Shown here piece after piece: positions 16,684-24,557 of a stretch of 64,000 nucleotides of DNA. The stretch's first letter is position 1. Each line of letters opens with the position of its first letter. The DNA is taken from the NCBI RefSeq assembly GCF_000367365.1, contig NZ_BARF01000004.1:59930-123929 (forward strand), read 5' to 3'. The stretch is from Streptomyces prunicolor NBRC 13075 (GTDB taxonomy: Bacteria; Actinomycetota; Actinomycetes; Streptomycetales; Streptomycetaceae). Below the pieces are notes generated by a model, which was not told where the DNA came from, made no database searches, and saw only the letters and a program-made list of their open reading frames with translations. Position numbers and translations under genes: made by a program.

Positions 16684-17319
16684 ATGCCGGACGGGACGCC
16701 TCGTCGGTCCTACAACTCCGAGGGCCGCCGCGAGGCCGCGCGCCGCAACCGGGCCGCGGTCCTCGCGGCCTGCCGTGAGCTGCTCTTCCAGGACGGCTAC
16801 CACGCCACGACCGTGCGGGCCGTGGCCGAGCGCGCGGGTGTCTCCCCCGAGACGGTCTACAAGTCGTTCGGCGGCAAACCGGGCCTGGTCAAGGCCCTGT
16901 GGGACATCACGCTGGCCGGGGACGACGAACCGGTTCCCATGGGGGACCGCCCCCAGATCCAGGAGATCCTGCGGACCGGCGAACTGACCACCAAGCTCCG
17001 GCTCTACGGCGCGTACGTCCGGGGAATCCATGAACGGATCACCCCGCTGTTCGCCCTGCTCACCCAGGCGGGCCCGGACGTCGGCGAGGTTCTAGAGCTC
17101 GGCGAGGAGGAGCGGCTCACCGGCGTGACCGCCTTCGTCACCCACCTCGACGAGACCGGCGCGCTGGGCCCGAAGGCCGATCCGGCCCACGTCGCGGACG
17201 CCGTCTGGGCGCTGGCGGGACCGCAGTTGTACACCCAGCTCACGGCGGGACGGGGCTGGTCCGCCGACACGTACGAGAAGTGGCTGGCGGACACCCTCAC
17301 CGCCACGCTCAGGCCGTAG
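16684..17319 (+). CDS. TetR/AcrR-family transcriptional regulator
   Basis: The 211-residue protein has an N-terminal helix-turn-helix (about residues 30-75, LFQDGYHATTVRAVAERAGVSPETVYKSF in two stretches) and a helical ligand-binding domain. ATG 16684 has GGGAGAG 7 bases upstream; the frame opens much earlier in the intergenic region. It is divergent from the MBL hydrolase and overlaps the following small gene on the other strand by 11 bases. The inducer is unknown. Confidence 0.88.
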   Translation: MPDGTPRRSYNSEGRREAARRNRAAVLAACRELLFQDGYHATTVRAVAERAGVSPETVYKSFGGKPGLVKALWDITLAGDDEPVPMGDRPQIQEILRTGELTTKLRLYGAYVRGIHERITPLFALLTQAGPDVGEVLELGEEERLTGVTAFVTHLDETGALGPKADPAHVADAVWALAGPQLYTQLTAGRGWSADTYEKWLADTLTATLRP

Positions 17320-17662
17320 GCCGAGGGGTCGGGGCCGGGGCGGCCGTGTCGGTGGTGTGCTCATGCTCGGGGTCGTCCTCGGCGCCCCCGCGGCTGTCCT
17401 TGCCGAAGAAGAAGCTCAGGACGACCGTGACGGTGGAGGTGACGGCGAGCCGCAGGGCCCACGCGGCGGCGGAACCGTCCTCGATGGCGGAGGTGAAGTC
17501 GGGTCCGTGGAGCAGCGCACTGCTCAGCGGGAACGAGCCCACGCAGCTCAACCCGTAGACCCACAGCGGAGGTTCGTTGAAGGCGATGAGGACCGAGGCC
17601 GAGACGACGACGATCACACTGAGTACGACGGTGAGCGAAGTGATGTCCATGGCCGTAAGCAT
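17309..17662 (-). CDS. Small membrane protein
   Basis: The 117-residue protein has three hydrophobic segments (ITSLTVVLSVIVVVSASVLIA at the start, LWVYGLSCVGSFPL, and LRLAVTSTVTVVLSFFFG) and a charged, His/Glu/Pro-rich cytoplasmic-type tail. No family was recognised. The start may be ATG 17662 or the ATG four codons later. It is convergent with and overlaps the TetR gene by 11 bases. Confidence 0.6.
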   Translation of the reverse strand: MLTAMDITSLTVVLSVIVVVSASVLIAFNEPPLWVYGLSCVGSFPLSSALLHGPDFTSAIEDGSAAAWALRLAVTSTVTVVLSFFFGKDSRGGAEDDPEHEHTTDTAAPAPTPRPTA

Positions 17663-17820
17663 TCCGCCGCCCGGACGACGAGTCGTCGGCGCGACGGAGG
17701 ACCGGAGCCTCTACCTGAGGGCAGAGACGCGCCCCCGACCTGAGGCCGGAGACGCACCCCCGTGACGCCGCGGGAGCCGAGCCCGGCAGGCGTCGTAGGC
17801 CTGCTCGTCGCCGCCCCCTT

Positions 17821-19566
17821 CTATCCCGTCCCCCCGGTAGCCAGCCGCCAGATCTGTGCCGCTGTCTCCTCCGCGGACTCGACCGGCGACGGATCGTTCG
17901 GGAGTTGGGCGGGCACCGTTGTGTTCTTCTGCTCGCCGGGGCGGTCGGCGAACAGGACGACTGTCAGGGTGAGTTGGGAGTCCTGGGTGGTGGACCAGAG
18001 GGTTCGGCGGGTGATTCCGCCGCCCGCTCCGGCGGTGAAGAAGGTCTGGGGAGCCTTCTGGGCGGTGGGGGTCGAAGGGATCGCCTCTTTGTCCGGCGCC
18101 CTGTCCGTCGCCTTGTCCGGTGTCTGGTCCTGTGTCTGGTCCGGCGTCCCGGTCTTGGACATCTGCATGTCCACCATGAACGCTTCCTTCTCGTCCAGTG
18201 CCCGCCGCGTGTCAGGGTGCGCGGTGTACACCTGGCGGCCGTCCCGGGTGATCTTCGTGATCGTGTACGGGGTCGCGTACAGGCCGTTCGCTGCCGCGGT
18301 CGCGTAGGCCGAGGCCAGTTTCAGGGGGGTGGGGGCGGCGGTTTTCCGGAGTTCGGTCAGGGGGCCGTCGAGCCGGACCTTGCCGAAGGGGGCCAGGGCC
18401 TCTCCCGCCTCGACCGCGCCGCCCACCGCGTCGTTGAACGGCTGCCGGGCGTAGTCCGACCCTCCGTAGAGCAGCCGGACCGCTCCGTCGCCGGGTTTGA
18501 TCGCCACGACCGCCGTGTGCAGCGTCGTGCCCTTGCTGTCCTTGCCGCTCTTACCGGCCTTGAGGTTCTTCACCGCCTCCGTGGTGGCGTCCTGGAGAGC
18601 CAGGTCGAACGTGGTGTGGACGGTGTAGCCGCCGCGGGCCAACTGGTCCTCGGTGATGCCGAGTCGGTCGGCGGCCTCCTTCGCCGCCACGTCGATCATG
18701 TACTGCCGCTGCCCCTCGGTCGTGCCCGGCGGATAGAAACGGAAGGCCGGGAAGGTGGCGTCGGCGCGCTGCTTCGCCGTGATGGCGCCGCTGGTCGCCA
18801 TCGCGTCGAGCACCCATGTCCAGCGGGACTTGAGCGTCGCGGTCACCTCGGGGTCCGAGCCCGCCTTCTCGTAGTACGACGGGATGTTGACGATCGATGC
18901 GAGCGCCGCGCCCTGGGAGACGGTCAGGTTCCGGGTGTCCACGCCGAAGTAGTTGCGCGAGGCTGCCTGGATGCCGGCCGAACCCCGGCCGAAGTAGACC
19001 GTGTTGAGATAGCCCGCCAGGATGTCGTCCTTGGACCGGGTGCGGTCGAGTTTGATCGCGATCAGGGCCTCGCGGGCCTTGCGGGACAGGGACTGTTCCG
19101 GGGTCAGCAGGGCGTTCTTCACGTACTGCTGGGTGATGGTCGAACCGCCCTGCCGTTCGCCGCCGGTCAGTGAGGCCAGTACCGCGCGGGCGATGGCCCG
19201 TGGCGAGACGCCGTCATCGGTGCGGAACGAGCGGTTCTCGGCCGCGATCACCGCGTCCTGGACGTATCGCGGGACCTGCGAGAGCGGCACCTCCTGGCGG
19301 TCGACCGGGCCGCGTCGGCCCAGGTAGGAGCCCTTGTCGTCGACGAACACCGTGCTCTGCGTGACGGTCTCCGGGTGCGGGTCGGGGATGTCCGTCAGGC
19401 GGTACGCGACGACCGCTGCCGTGCAGAGTGTCGCGATCAGTGCGAGAAGGGCCAGGAGCAGGCGGCGCAGCAGGCGGCCCCGGGTGCGGCGGAGGCGCAG
19501 GCGGAGCGGGATGCGCCGTAGCTGGGCGCGGACGCGGGCGCGGTGTGAACCGGACGGGGGCTTCAT
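17821..19566 (-). CDS. GT51 peptidoglycan glycosyltransferase with degenerate transpeptidase domain
   Basis: The 581-residue protein has a cytoplasmic basic N-terminus, one membrane anchor (about 35-55) and a GT51 glycosyltransferase domain with the catalytic Glu110 (AAENRSF) and QGGSTITQQY near 139-148. The C-terminal half should be a penicillin-binding transpeptidase. The region that normally carries AGSTFKPF reads AGEALAPF, so the nucleophile Ser and the Lys of SxxK are gone, and the stretch up to LKLASAYAT is shortened. A KTGT remains but is followed by a low-complexity insert of TPDQTQDQ type. It probably polymerises glycan strands only. It overlaps the sigma-like gene upstream by 4 bases. 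Confidence 0.87.
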   Translation of the reverse strand: MKPPSGSHRARVRAQLRRIPLRLRLRRTRGRLLRRLLLALLALIATLCTAAVVAYRLTDIPDPHPETVTQSTVFVDDKGSYLGRRGPVDRQEVPLSQVPRYVQDAVIAAENRSFRTDDGVSPRAIARAVLASLTGGERQGGSTITQQYVKNALLTPEQSLSRKAREALIAIKLDRTRSKDDILAGYLNTVYFGRGSAGIQAASRNYFGVDTRNLTVSQGAALASIVNIPSYYEKAGSDPEVTATLKSRWTWVLDAMATSGAITAKQRADATFPAFRFYPPGTTEGQRQYMIDVAAKEAADRLGITEDQLARGGYTVHTTFDLALQDATTEAVKNLKAGKSGKDSKGTTLHTAVVAIKPGDGAVRLLYGGSDYARQPFNDAVGGAVEAGEALAPFGKVRLDGPLTELRKTAAPTPLKLASAYATAAANGLYATPYTITKITRDGRQVYTAHPDTRRALDEKEAFMVDMQMSKTGTPDQTQDQTPDKATDRAPDKEAIPSTPTAQKAPQTFFTAGAGGGITRRTLWSTTQDSQLTLTVVLFADRPGEQKNTTVPAQLPNDPSPVESAEETAAQIWRLATGGTG

Positions 19567-20648
19567 TCGTCCGCTCCGCCCCGTGCGACGACCTTGCCGG
19601 CCGCGTCGTACACCGTGACGGTCGGGCCGCCGTCGACGGAGCTCGACTTCAACTCCTCCGGCGTCAGCGGTGTGCGCGCGTACCAGACGCCCCAGCCGGG
19701 GCTGCCCGCCAGCGTGAGGACCGTACCGGTGATCCTTCGGTCGTCGACGGTGACCTCGACACGAGCCGGGTCGGCGGACAGGCCGCGGTACAGGCCCGAC
19801 AGGAAAAACCCGCTCTTCATGGGATCGAGTTGAGCCGAGACACTCGGCTTCAGCCTTTCCTCCTTCCTGTCACTGTCACCGGTCAGGGCGCGGAACTGGT
19901 TGGGCCGTTCCGGAGTCGACCAGTGCTTGCCGTCGGTGGTCAGCCAGACCTGAACTCCCGGTACGGCGTCCACCCGTTCGCCGGGTGCGACGATCCGGGT
20001 CGGGCTCTGCGCCACGTCGCTCGCCCTGCCGCCCGACCCGTCGTCCGCCGAACCGGCACCCATGAACCCGCCCGCGCCGAACACGACCGCCGGCACGAGC
20101 AGCAGCGCACAGCCGGCCACGACCACACCTCTACGACGGCGCCGTAGCGCCCGCCCCCGTTGCTCGACGGCATCGAGCGGAACGTCGAACGGGACCCCTC
20201 CGGAGGCGGACTCGGCGGACTTGGCGGACTCTGCGGCCTCCGTGAAGAGTCCCCGCAGCCGCTCGGCATCACCCCCGTAGACCGCCAGCCCGCGCCGGGC
20301 CCGGCTCCTGACCGCACCGGTCGAGCAGCCGAGCAACTGGGCGATCTCGGCCTCGCCCAGGCACTCCCAGTGCAGCAACACGAGCACGGCCCGCTGCCGT
20401 GCGGACCGGGTCCTTCTGCGGCGCGCCCGGCGCAGATACTCCTTGACCAGGGACCGTCGTACATAGAAGTCCACGTCGTCCCGAGGTATTCGGCGCCACC
20501 GAGCGCACACCTTCACCAGGGTTCTCCGCACCAACTCGGTCGCCTCTCGGGGGTCGCCCGGACCGCCGGAGAGCAGGTGGGCGGTGGTGAGCAGCTCGGG
20601 CAGGCGCGCGTGTGCGTACGTGGCGAAGTCATCGGGGGAGTGCGGCAC
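19563..20648 (-). CDS. SigE-type sigma-factor-like protein fused to a membrane anchor and extracellular domain
   Basis: Residues 1-135 resemble a SigE-family sigma factor: region 2 around LLTTAHLLSGGP...ATELVRRTLVKVCARW and region 4 around RQRAVLVLLHWECLGEAEI plus LLGCSTGAVRSRARRGL. A membrane segment (VVVAGCALLLVPAVVFGAGG) follows near residue 200, then an outside domain of about 140 residues. The usual linker between regions 2 and 4 is shortened. Such fusions may sense the envelope directly. GTG 20648 is chosen for GGAGG 9 bases upstream. It is co-translated with the GT51 gene (ATGA overlap), linking it to cell-wall growth. Confidence 0.75.
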   Translation of the reverse strand: MPHSPDDFATYAHARLPELLTTAHLLSGGPGDPREATELVRRTLVKVCARWRRIPRDDVDFYVRRSLVKEYLRRARRRRTRSARQRAVLVLLHWECLGEAEIAQLLGCSTGAVRSRARRGLAVYGGDAERLRGLFTEAAESAKSAESASGGVPFDVPLDAVEQRGRALRRRRRGVVVAGCALLLVPAVVFGAGGFMGAGSADDGSGGRASDVAQSPTRIVAPGERVDAVPGVQVWLTTDGKHWSTPERPNQFRALTGDSDRKEERLKPSVSAQLDPMKSGFFLSGLYRGLSADPARVEVTVDDRRITGTVLTLAGSPGWGVWYARTPLTPEELKSSSVDGGPTVTVYDAAGKVVARGGADE

Positions 20649-20806
20649 TTCGGGGGTCCTCCGGTACGACTGTGGGGGAAGTGGATCCAGGGACGCGTGT
20701 TTGTCGTCTCTCCTCTGGGGCGGGTGTCGACGGACGCGGCCTTCGGGACCTGTACGCACCGCGAGGGCGGCAGGTTGCACGGGAATTCCAAGACTCCGGT
20801 GAGGTC

Positions 20807-21331
20807 ATGACCGAGGACGAGTTCGACGCTTTCTACGCGGCCACGTTTCCCCGACTGACCGGCCAGCTCGCGGCGTTCACCGGAGACAGGGAGGAGGCGC
20901 AGGACGTGGTCCAGGAGGCGTTCGTACGGGCCTGGGACCGGCGCCGGGACTTCCTCGCGGACGAGGCGCCCGAGGCGTGGATCCGGACCGTCGCCATGCG
21001 GCTCGCGGTCAGCCGGTGGCGCCGGGCCAGGCGCTGGCTGGAGCTGGTCCGCCGTACTCCACCGCCCGATTCCACGCCCGGACCGGGCCCTGATCACACG
21101 GCACTTGTCGCCGCGCTGCGCCAACTGCCCAAGGCCCAGCGGATGGTGATCGTCCTGCACCATCTGTGTGATGTGAGTGTCGAGCGGATAGCCTCCGAGA
21201 CGGGTGCGCCCGTGGGGACGGTCAAGGCCAGGCTGTACCGGGGAAGGGCGGCACTGGCGAAGCATCTGGCTCCGGACGGCGAGGCGGACGGCCCGGTCCG
21301 GAAGCGGAAGGAGAGCGGCCGTGTCGGATGA
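20807..21331 (+). CDS. ECF/SigE-family RNA polymerase sigma factor
   Basis: The 174-residue protein has sigma region 2 (FPRLTGQLAAFTGDREEAQDV, VQEAFVRAW) and region 4 (LPKAQRMVIVLHHLCDVSVE with the helix-turn-helix GAPVGTVKARLYRGR). It directs RNA polymerase to a specific, unknown regulon. ATG 20807 starts the sigma domain, though its ribosome site is close and weak. It overlaps the next gene by 11 bases; that gene's membrane protein is its probable partner. It is divergent from the sigma-like fusion gene across about 160 bases. Confidence 0.88.
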   Translation: MTEDEFDAFYAATFPRLTGQLAAFTGDREEAQDVVQEAFVRAWDRRRDFLADEAPEAWIRTVAMRLAVSRWRRARRWLELVRRTPPPDSTPGPGPDHTALVAALRQLPKAQRMVIVLHHLCDVSVERIASETGAPVGTVKARLYRGRAALAKHLAPDGEADGPVRKRKESGRVG

Positions 21332-22022
21332 ACTCTCCATAGAGCTCACTTCAGAACTCTCCGCAGAACTGCGTGAGTTGGCCGCGCGACAGGAGAGCCG
21401 TCCGGTCCTCACCGGCGCCGAGGTCCGCGGGCGTGCCGTGCGCCGGGGGCGGCGCCGGGTGGTGGGCGGGCTGGGCGCGGGTGCGGTGGCTTTCGCCGTG
21501 ACCGCCTTCGCGCTGACCGTGGGCTTCACGCACTCCGACGACGACGGGAACGGGCGTCAACTCCCGGCCGCCACACACGCCGACCCCGTCCCGTCACCCC
21601 GCGTCACCTCCACCGATGCGTCAACTCCCGTACCGCGCGCGCCCGTCACCGGCACGGTCGTCCTCGGCAAGCGCGTCCTGATCGTCGGCGGCCGGGTCAT
21701 GCCGATGACCTCCGGCCTCCCCGACAGCCCCGAGTTGGCAGGGCCGTTGACCGTCTACAAGAAGCACGAGACCAAGGTCGTGACCGTCACCGACCTGGCC
21801 GGCGGAGTCGCCTACACCACGGAGGTCTCGCTCGCGGTCGAACTACGCGACGCCAACGACGACCCGGTCTACGTCGGCATCGCCTTCTCGTCGAAAGAGA
21901 AGAGCACCGGCGAGCAGGACACCGGGGCCGGGTGGATCGGCCTGGACCCGGCCGACGCCAAGTGGTTCTACGAGGACGCGAAGATCGGCAGCGTCTTCTC
22001 GGTCAGTCGGGCCGTGTCCTGA
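21321..22022 (+). CDS. Membrane-anchored protein, probable sigma-factor partner
   Basis: The 233-residue protein has a short acidic, helical cytoplasmic N-terminus (ELSIELTSELSAELREL), a basic patch, one membrane segment (VVGGLGAGAVAFAVTAFALTV, about 50-72) and an outside domain of about 150 residues rich in beta strands. This is the layout of an anti-sigma factor or signal partner, but the typical zinc-binding HxxxCxxC motif is absent. GTG 21321 has AAGGAG 7 bases upstream and overlaps the sigma gene, so co-translation is expected. Confidence 0.68.
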   Translation: MSDELSIELTSELSAELRELAARQESRPVLTGAEVRGRAVRRGRRRVVGGLGAGAVAFAVTAFALTVGFTHSDDDGNGRQLPAATHADPVPSPRVTSTDASTPVPRAPVTGTVVLGKRVLIVGGRVMPMTSGLPDSPELAGPLTVYKKHETKVVTVTDLAGGVAYTTEVSLAVELRDANDDPVYVGIAFSSKEKSTGEQDTGAGWIGLDPADAKWFYEDAKIGSVFSVSRAVS

Positions 22023-22440
22023 AGCAGAGTCGGGCAGCGTCACCGGCGTTCCGGGGATCAGCTGACGGGACCGTCCCTCCGTATGGCGGGCAGGGTGGCG
22101 GTGATCGCCCGGGGAAGTCGGCGAGGCAGGCGGTCACGCTGCTCAGCTCTTCCGAGAGGCGGTCGAACTCGGTGTTCTGGGCGGAGGTCCAAGGACCGTC
22201 GTCGTCCTCCATCTCCGCGAGGCGCTGCCCCGCGGAAACCCCTCGGACCACTGCCCCAAGGGTGGTGCGCAGGCGTTCCGCGGCATGTTCCGGCGTCCGG
22301 GCGAGGAGAAGGTCCCACTCCTGCGGCTCGGGGAGAGCCGGGATGCGGTGCGTGATCCAGTAGTCGCCCAGAGGCGCTGTCGCCTGGACTCCGGCACGTC
22401 GTCGGGCAGGAGCGGGGTCGCGCCTGTTGGGCCGGGGCGC
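22003..22440 (-). pseudogene. Possible frameshifted remnant of a small gene
   Basis: One minus-strand frame reads convincingly as protein from about 22385 to 22110 (LGDYWITHRIPALPEPQEWD, RTPEHAAERLRTTLGAV, FDRLSEELSSVTACL). Just upstream the plausible sequence (GATPLLPDDVPES) continues in a different frame, so a frameshift near 22395 is likely. No start codon with a ribosome site was found. The family is not known. It could also be a real short gene with an unseen start. Confidence 0.35.
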
Positions 22441-22484
22441 TGCCTCGGGCTTGTTGCGACGGTGGCCGTGGTCCCCCGCCGGCG

Positions 22485-23450
22485 TCAGGCGCCGTCTCCC
22501 ACGTGCAGCACGATCTTGCCGCGCCGGTGCTCCTTGGCGAGCGCCTCGTACGCGTCCCGGGTCTCCGACAGGGGGACGACCCGGTCCACCACCGGGGTGA
22601 GACGGCCGTCGTCGATCAGTTCGGTGAGGGACTCCAGGCCGGCGCGGTCGGGCTCGACGACGAAGAAGACGCCCCGGCCCTTGGCGGCCGAGGCCGCTTC
22701 CGGGTTCGGGGGCTGCACGATGCTGACGAGGGTGCCGCCCGGGCGCAGTACGGCCCATGAGCGGGCCTGGGTCGCGCCGCCGACCGCGTCGAACACGACG
22801 TCCACATCGACGACTTGGTCCTCGAAGCGCTCGGTGCTGTAGTCGACGACCCGGTCGGCGCCGAGCCGGGTGACGAAGTCCCGGTCCTGCGGCAGGGCGG
22901 TGGTCGTCACCCGGGCGCCCTGGGATTTGGCGATCTGGATCGCGAAGGAACCGACGCCTCCGGCGCCGCCCTGGACCAGCACATGCTGCCCAGGCGTCAG
23001 CGCCGCATGCCCGATGAGCCCCTGCCAGGCCGTGAGTGCCGCGAGGGGTACGGCCGCCGCGTCGTCGTGGTCCAGCCGGGCGGGCTTGGCGGCGAGGACG
23101 TCCGCGGGGACGGTGACGTACTCGGCGGCGGCTCCGTCGCGGGTGAAGGGGATCAGACCGTAGACCTCGTCCCCTACGGCGAGGCCGGTGACGCCGGTAC
23201 CGAGCGCGGCCACGACCCCCGAGACCTCGTGGGAGGGCACGACCGGAGTGCGGTCGCGTCCCGTCCCGTCGAGGCTGTCGGTCCAGCTGGCGTCCCAGTC
23301 GAGTTCGCCGGAGGTGATGGACGCGGCGCGCACCGCGACCAGGACCTCGCCGGGGGCCGGTTCGGGACGCGGAGCCGACTCGTACGTCAACTGCTCGGGC
23401 CCGCCGCGCTCGTGGGCTCGTACGGCACGCATGGTGTTCGTGGTGCTCAT
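22485..23450 (-). CDS. NADPH:quinone-type oxidoreductase (MDR superfamily)
   Basis: The 321-residue protein is a zinc-independent medium-chain dehydrogenase/reductase: an N-terminal GroES-like domain (PAPGEVLVAVRAASI, SHEVSGVVAALGTGVTG) and a Rossmann domain with VLVQGGAGGVGSFAIQIAKSQGA near residues 145-165. It likely reduces quinones or enones with NADPH. ATG 23450 has GAGGAGGGA upstream and is preferred to the frame opening at 23492. It lies 38 bases after the SDR gene in the same direction, probably one operon. Confidence 0.9.
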   Translation of the reverse strand: MSTTNTMRAVRAHERGGPEQLTYESAPRPEPAPGEVLVAVRAASITSGELDWDASWTDSLDGTGRDRTPVVPSHEVSGVVAALGTGVTGLAVGDEVYGLIPFTRDGAAAEYVTVPADVLAAKPARLDHDDAAAVPLAALTAWQGLIGHAALTPGQHVLVQGGAGGVGSFAIQIAKSQGARVTTTALPQDRDFVTRLGADRVVDYSTERFEDQVVDVDVVFDAVGGATQARSWAVLRPGGTLVSIVQPPNPEAASAAKGRGVFFVVEPDRAGLESLTELIDDGRLTPVVDRVVPLSETRDAYEALAKEHRRGKIVLHVGDGA

Positions 23451-23488
23451 GTTCCGTCCCTCCTCGGATGGGGCGCCCGGAGTCGTGC

Positions 23489-24268
23489 TCACCAGGTGGG
23501 GATGAAGCCTCCGTCGACGGTGATGTCGGCGCCGGTGACGTTCGCCGTACGGTCCGCGGCCAGCAGCAGGACCACGTCGGCGATCTCGGCGGGCCGGGAG
23601 AAACGGCCGGTGACCGTGGTCCGCGTGGCGTTGTCGATGACGTCCTGGGGTTTCATGCCGGTCGCCTCGGAGACCGTCGCGGCGACGCCTCCGTCCCCGA
23701 GCCAGAGATCGGTCTCGACCGGCCCCGGGCTGACGGTGTTGACCCGGATCCCCTTCGGGCCGACCTCCTTGGACAGGGCCTTGGAGAAGCCCGCGAGGGC
23801 CGCCTTGGAGGCGCTGTAGTCGATGACCGCCGGGTCGGGGAGCGCCGCGTTGACCGAGCAGATGCTCACGATCGACCCGCGTCCCCGGGCGAGCATCACC
23901 GGCAGCGCGCTACGGGTCGTACGGACGGCCGCCAAGAGGTTCAGATTGAGGGTGGTGAGCCACTCCTCGTCGGTGACCGCGAGGAATCCTCCGGTACGGG
24001 CCGGAGCCGATCCCACGTTGTTGACAAGGATGTCGATCCGGTCACCCGCGGCCTCGACGAGCCGCGCGGGTCCCGACGCCTCACCCAGGTCGACCGGTAC
24101 GACCCGCACGCTCCCCTTCGCGGCCAGTTGCTCCAGCCCGGCCGAGGAGTTCCGGGCCCCGGCATACACCGTGACTCCCTCCGCGACCAGCGCCCGCACG
24201 ATCGCCAGCCCGATCCCCCTGCTGGCGCCGGTGACCACGGCCACCTGCCCGTTCAGTCCGAGATCCAT
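23489..24268 (-). CDS. Short-chain dehydrogenase/reductase
   Basis: The 259-residue protein is a classical SDR: cofactor motif TGASRGIG near residue 13, NNVG in the structural strand, catalytic Ser before the active-site YSASK (YxxxK), and the C-terminal GADITVDGGF typical of 3-oxoacyl reductase-like enzymes. The substrate is unknown. ATG 24268 is preceded by AGAGGA. The upstream region has a tandem GGTACATC repeat that could be an operator; the quinone reductase gene follows. Confidence 0.9.
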   Translation of the reverse strand: MDLGLNGQVAVVTGASRGIGLAIVRALVAEGVTVYAGARNSSAGLEQLAAKGSVRVVPVDLGEASGPARLVEAAGDRIDILVNNVGSAPARTGGFLAVTDEEWLTTLNLNLLAAVRTTRSALPVMLARGRGSIVSICSVNAALPDPAVIDYSASKAALAGFSKALSKEVGPKGIRVNTVSPGPVETDLWLGDGGVAATVSEATGMKPQDVIDNATRTTVTGRFSRPAEIADVVLLLAADRTANVTGADITVDGGFIPTW

Positions 24269-24289
24269 GGTGTGTCCTCTCATCGCTTC

Positions 24290-24305
24290 GGTACATCGGT
24301 ACATC
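24290..24305. promoter_or_regulatory. Tandem GGTACATC repeat, possible operator
   Basis: Two adjacent copies of GGTACATC lie 22 bases upstream of the SDR start, in the 290-base region between the SDR and MoxR genes. The GTAC core makes each half partly palindromic, as in operators of HxlR or MarR-type regulators, but no such regulator is adjacent. The remainder of 24269-24557 shows nothing further. Confidence 0.4.
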
Positions 24306-24557
24306 ACAGATGCCGGTCGGCCGGAGCGCCTGACGGCACCGAACACGACCCGTGCGACACCGTGTGCGGCGAGCCGACGGTCTCGACACGAGCATGCGCC
24401 ACCCCGCCATGAACCGCTGGCCTACGGGCGGAATGGCCGTGGTTCAACCGGTGATTCCGAGTGACCGACGGTGGTTGTCCGGCCCTGGCGGTCGCGCGCC
24501 GCGCTGGACGCCGTAGATCCGGGAGGGGTCCCGCGCGGCCCCGCCCAGAATCCCGGC

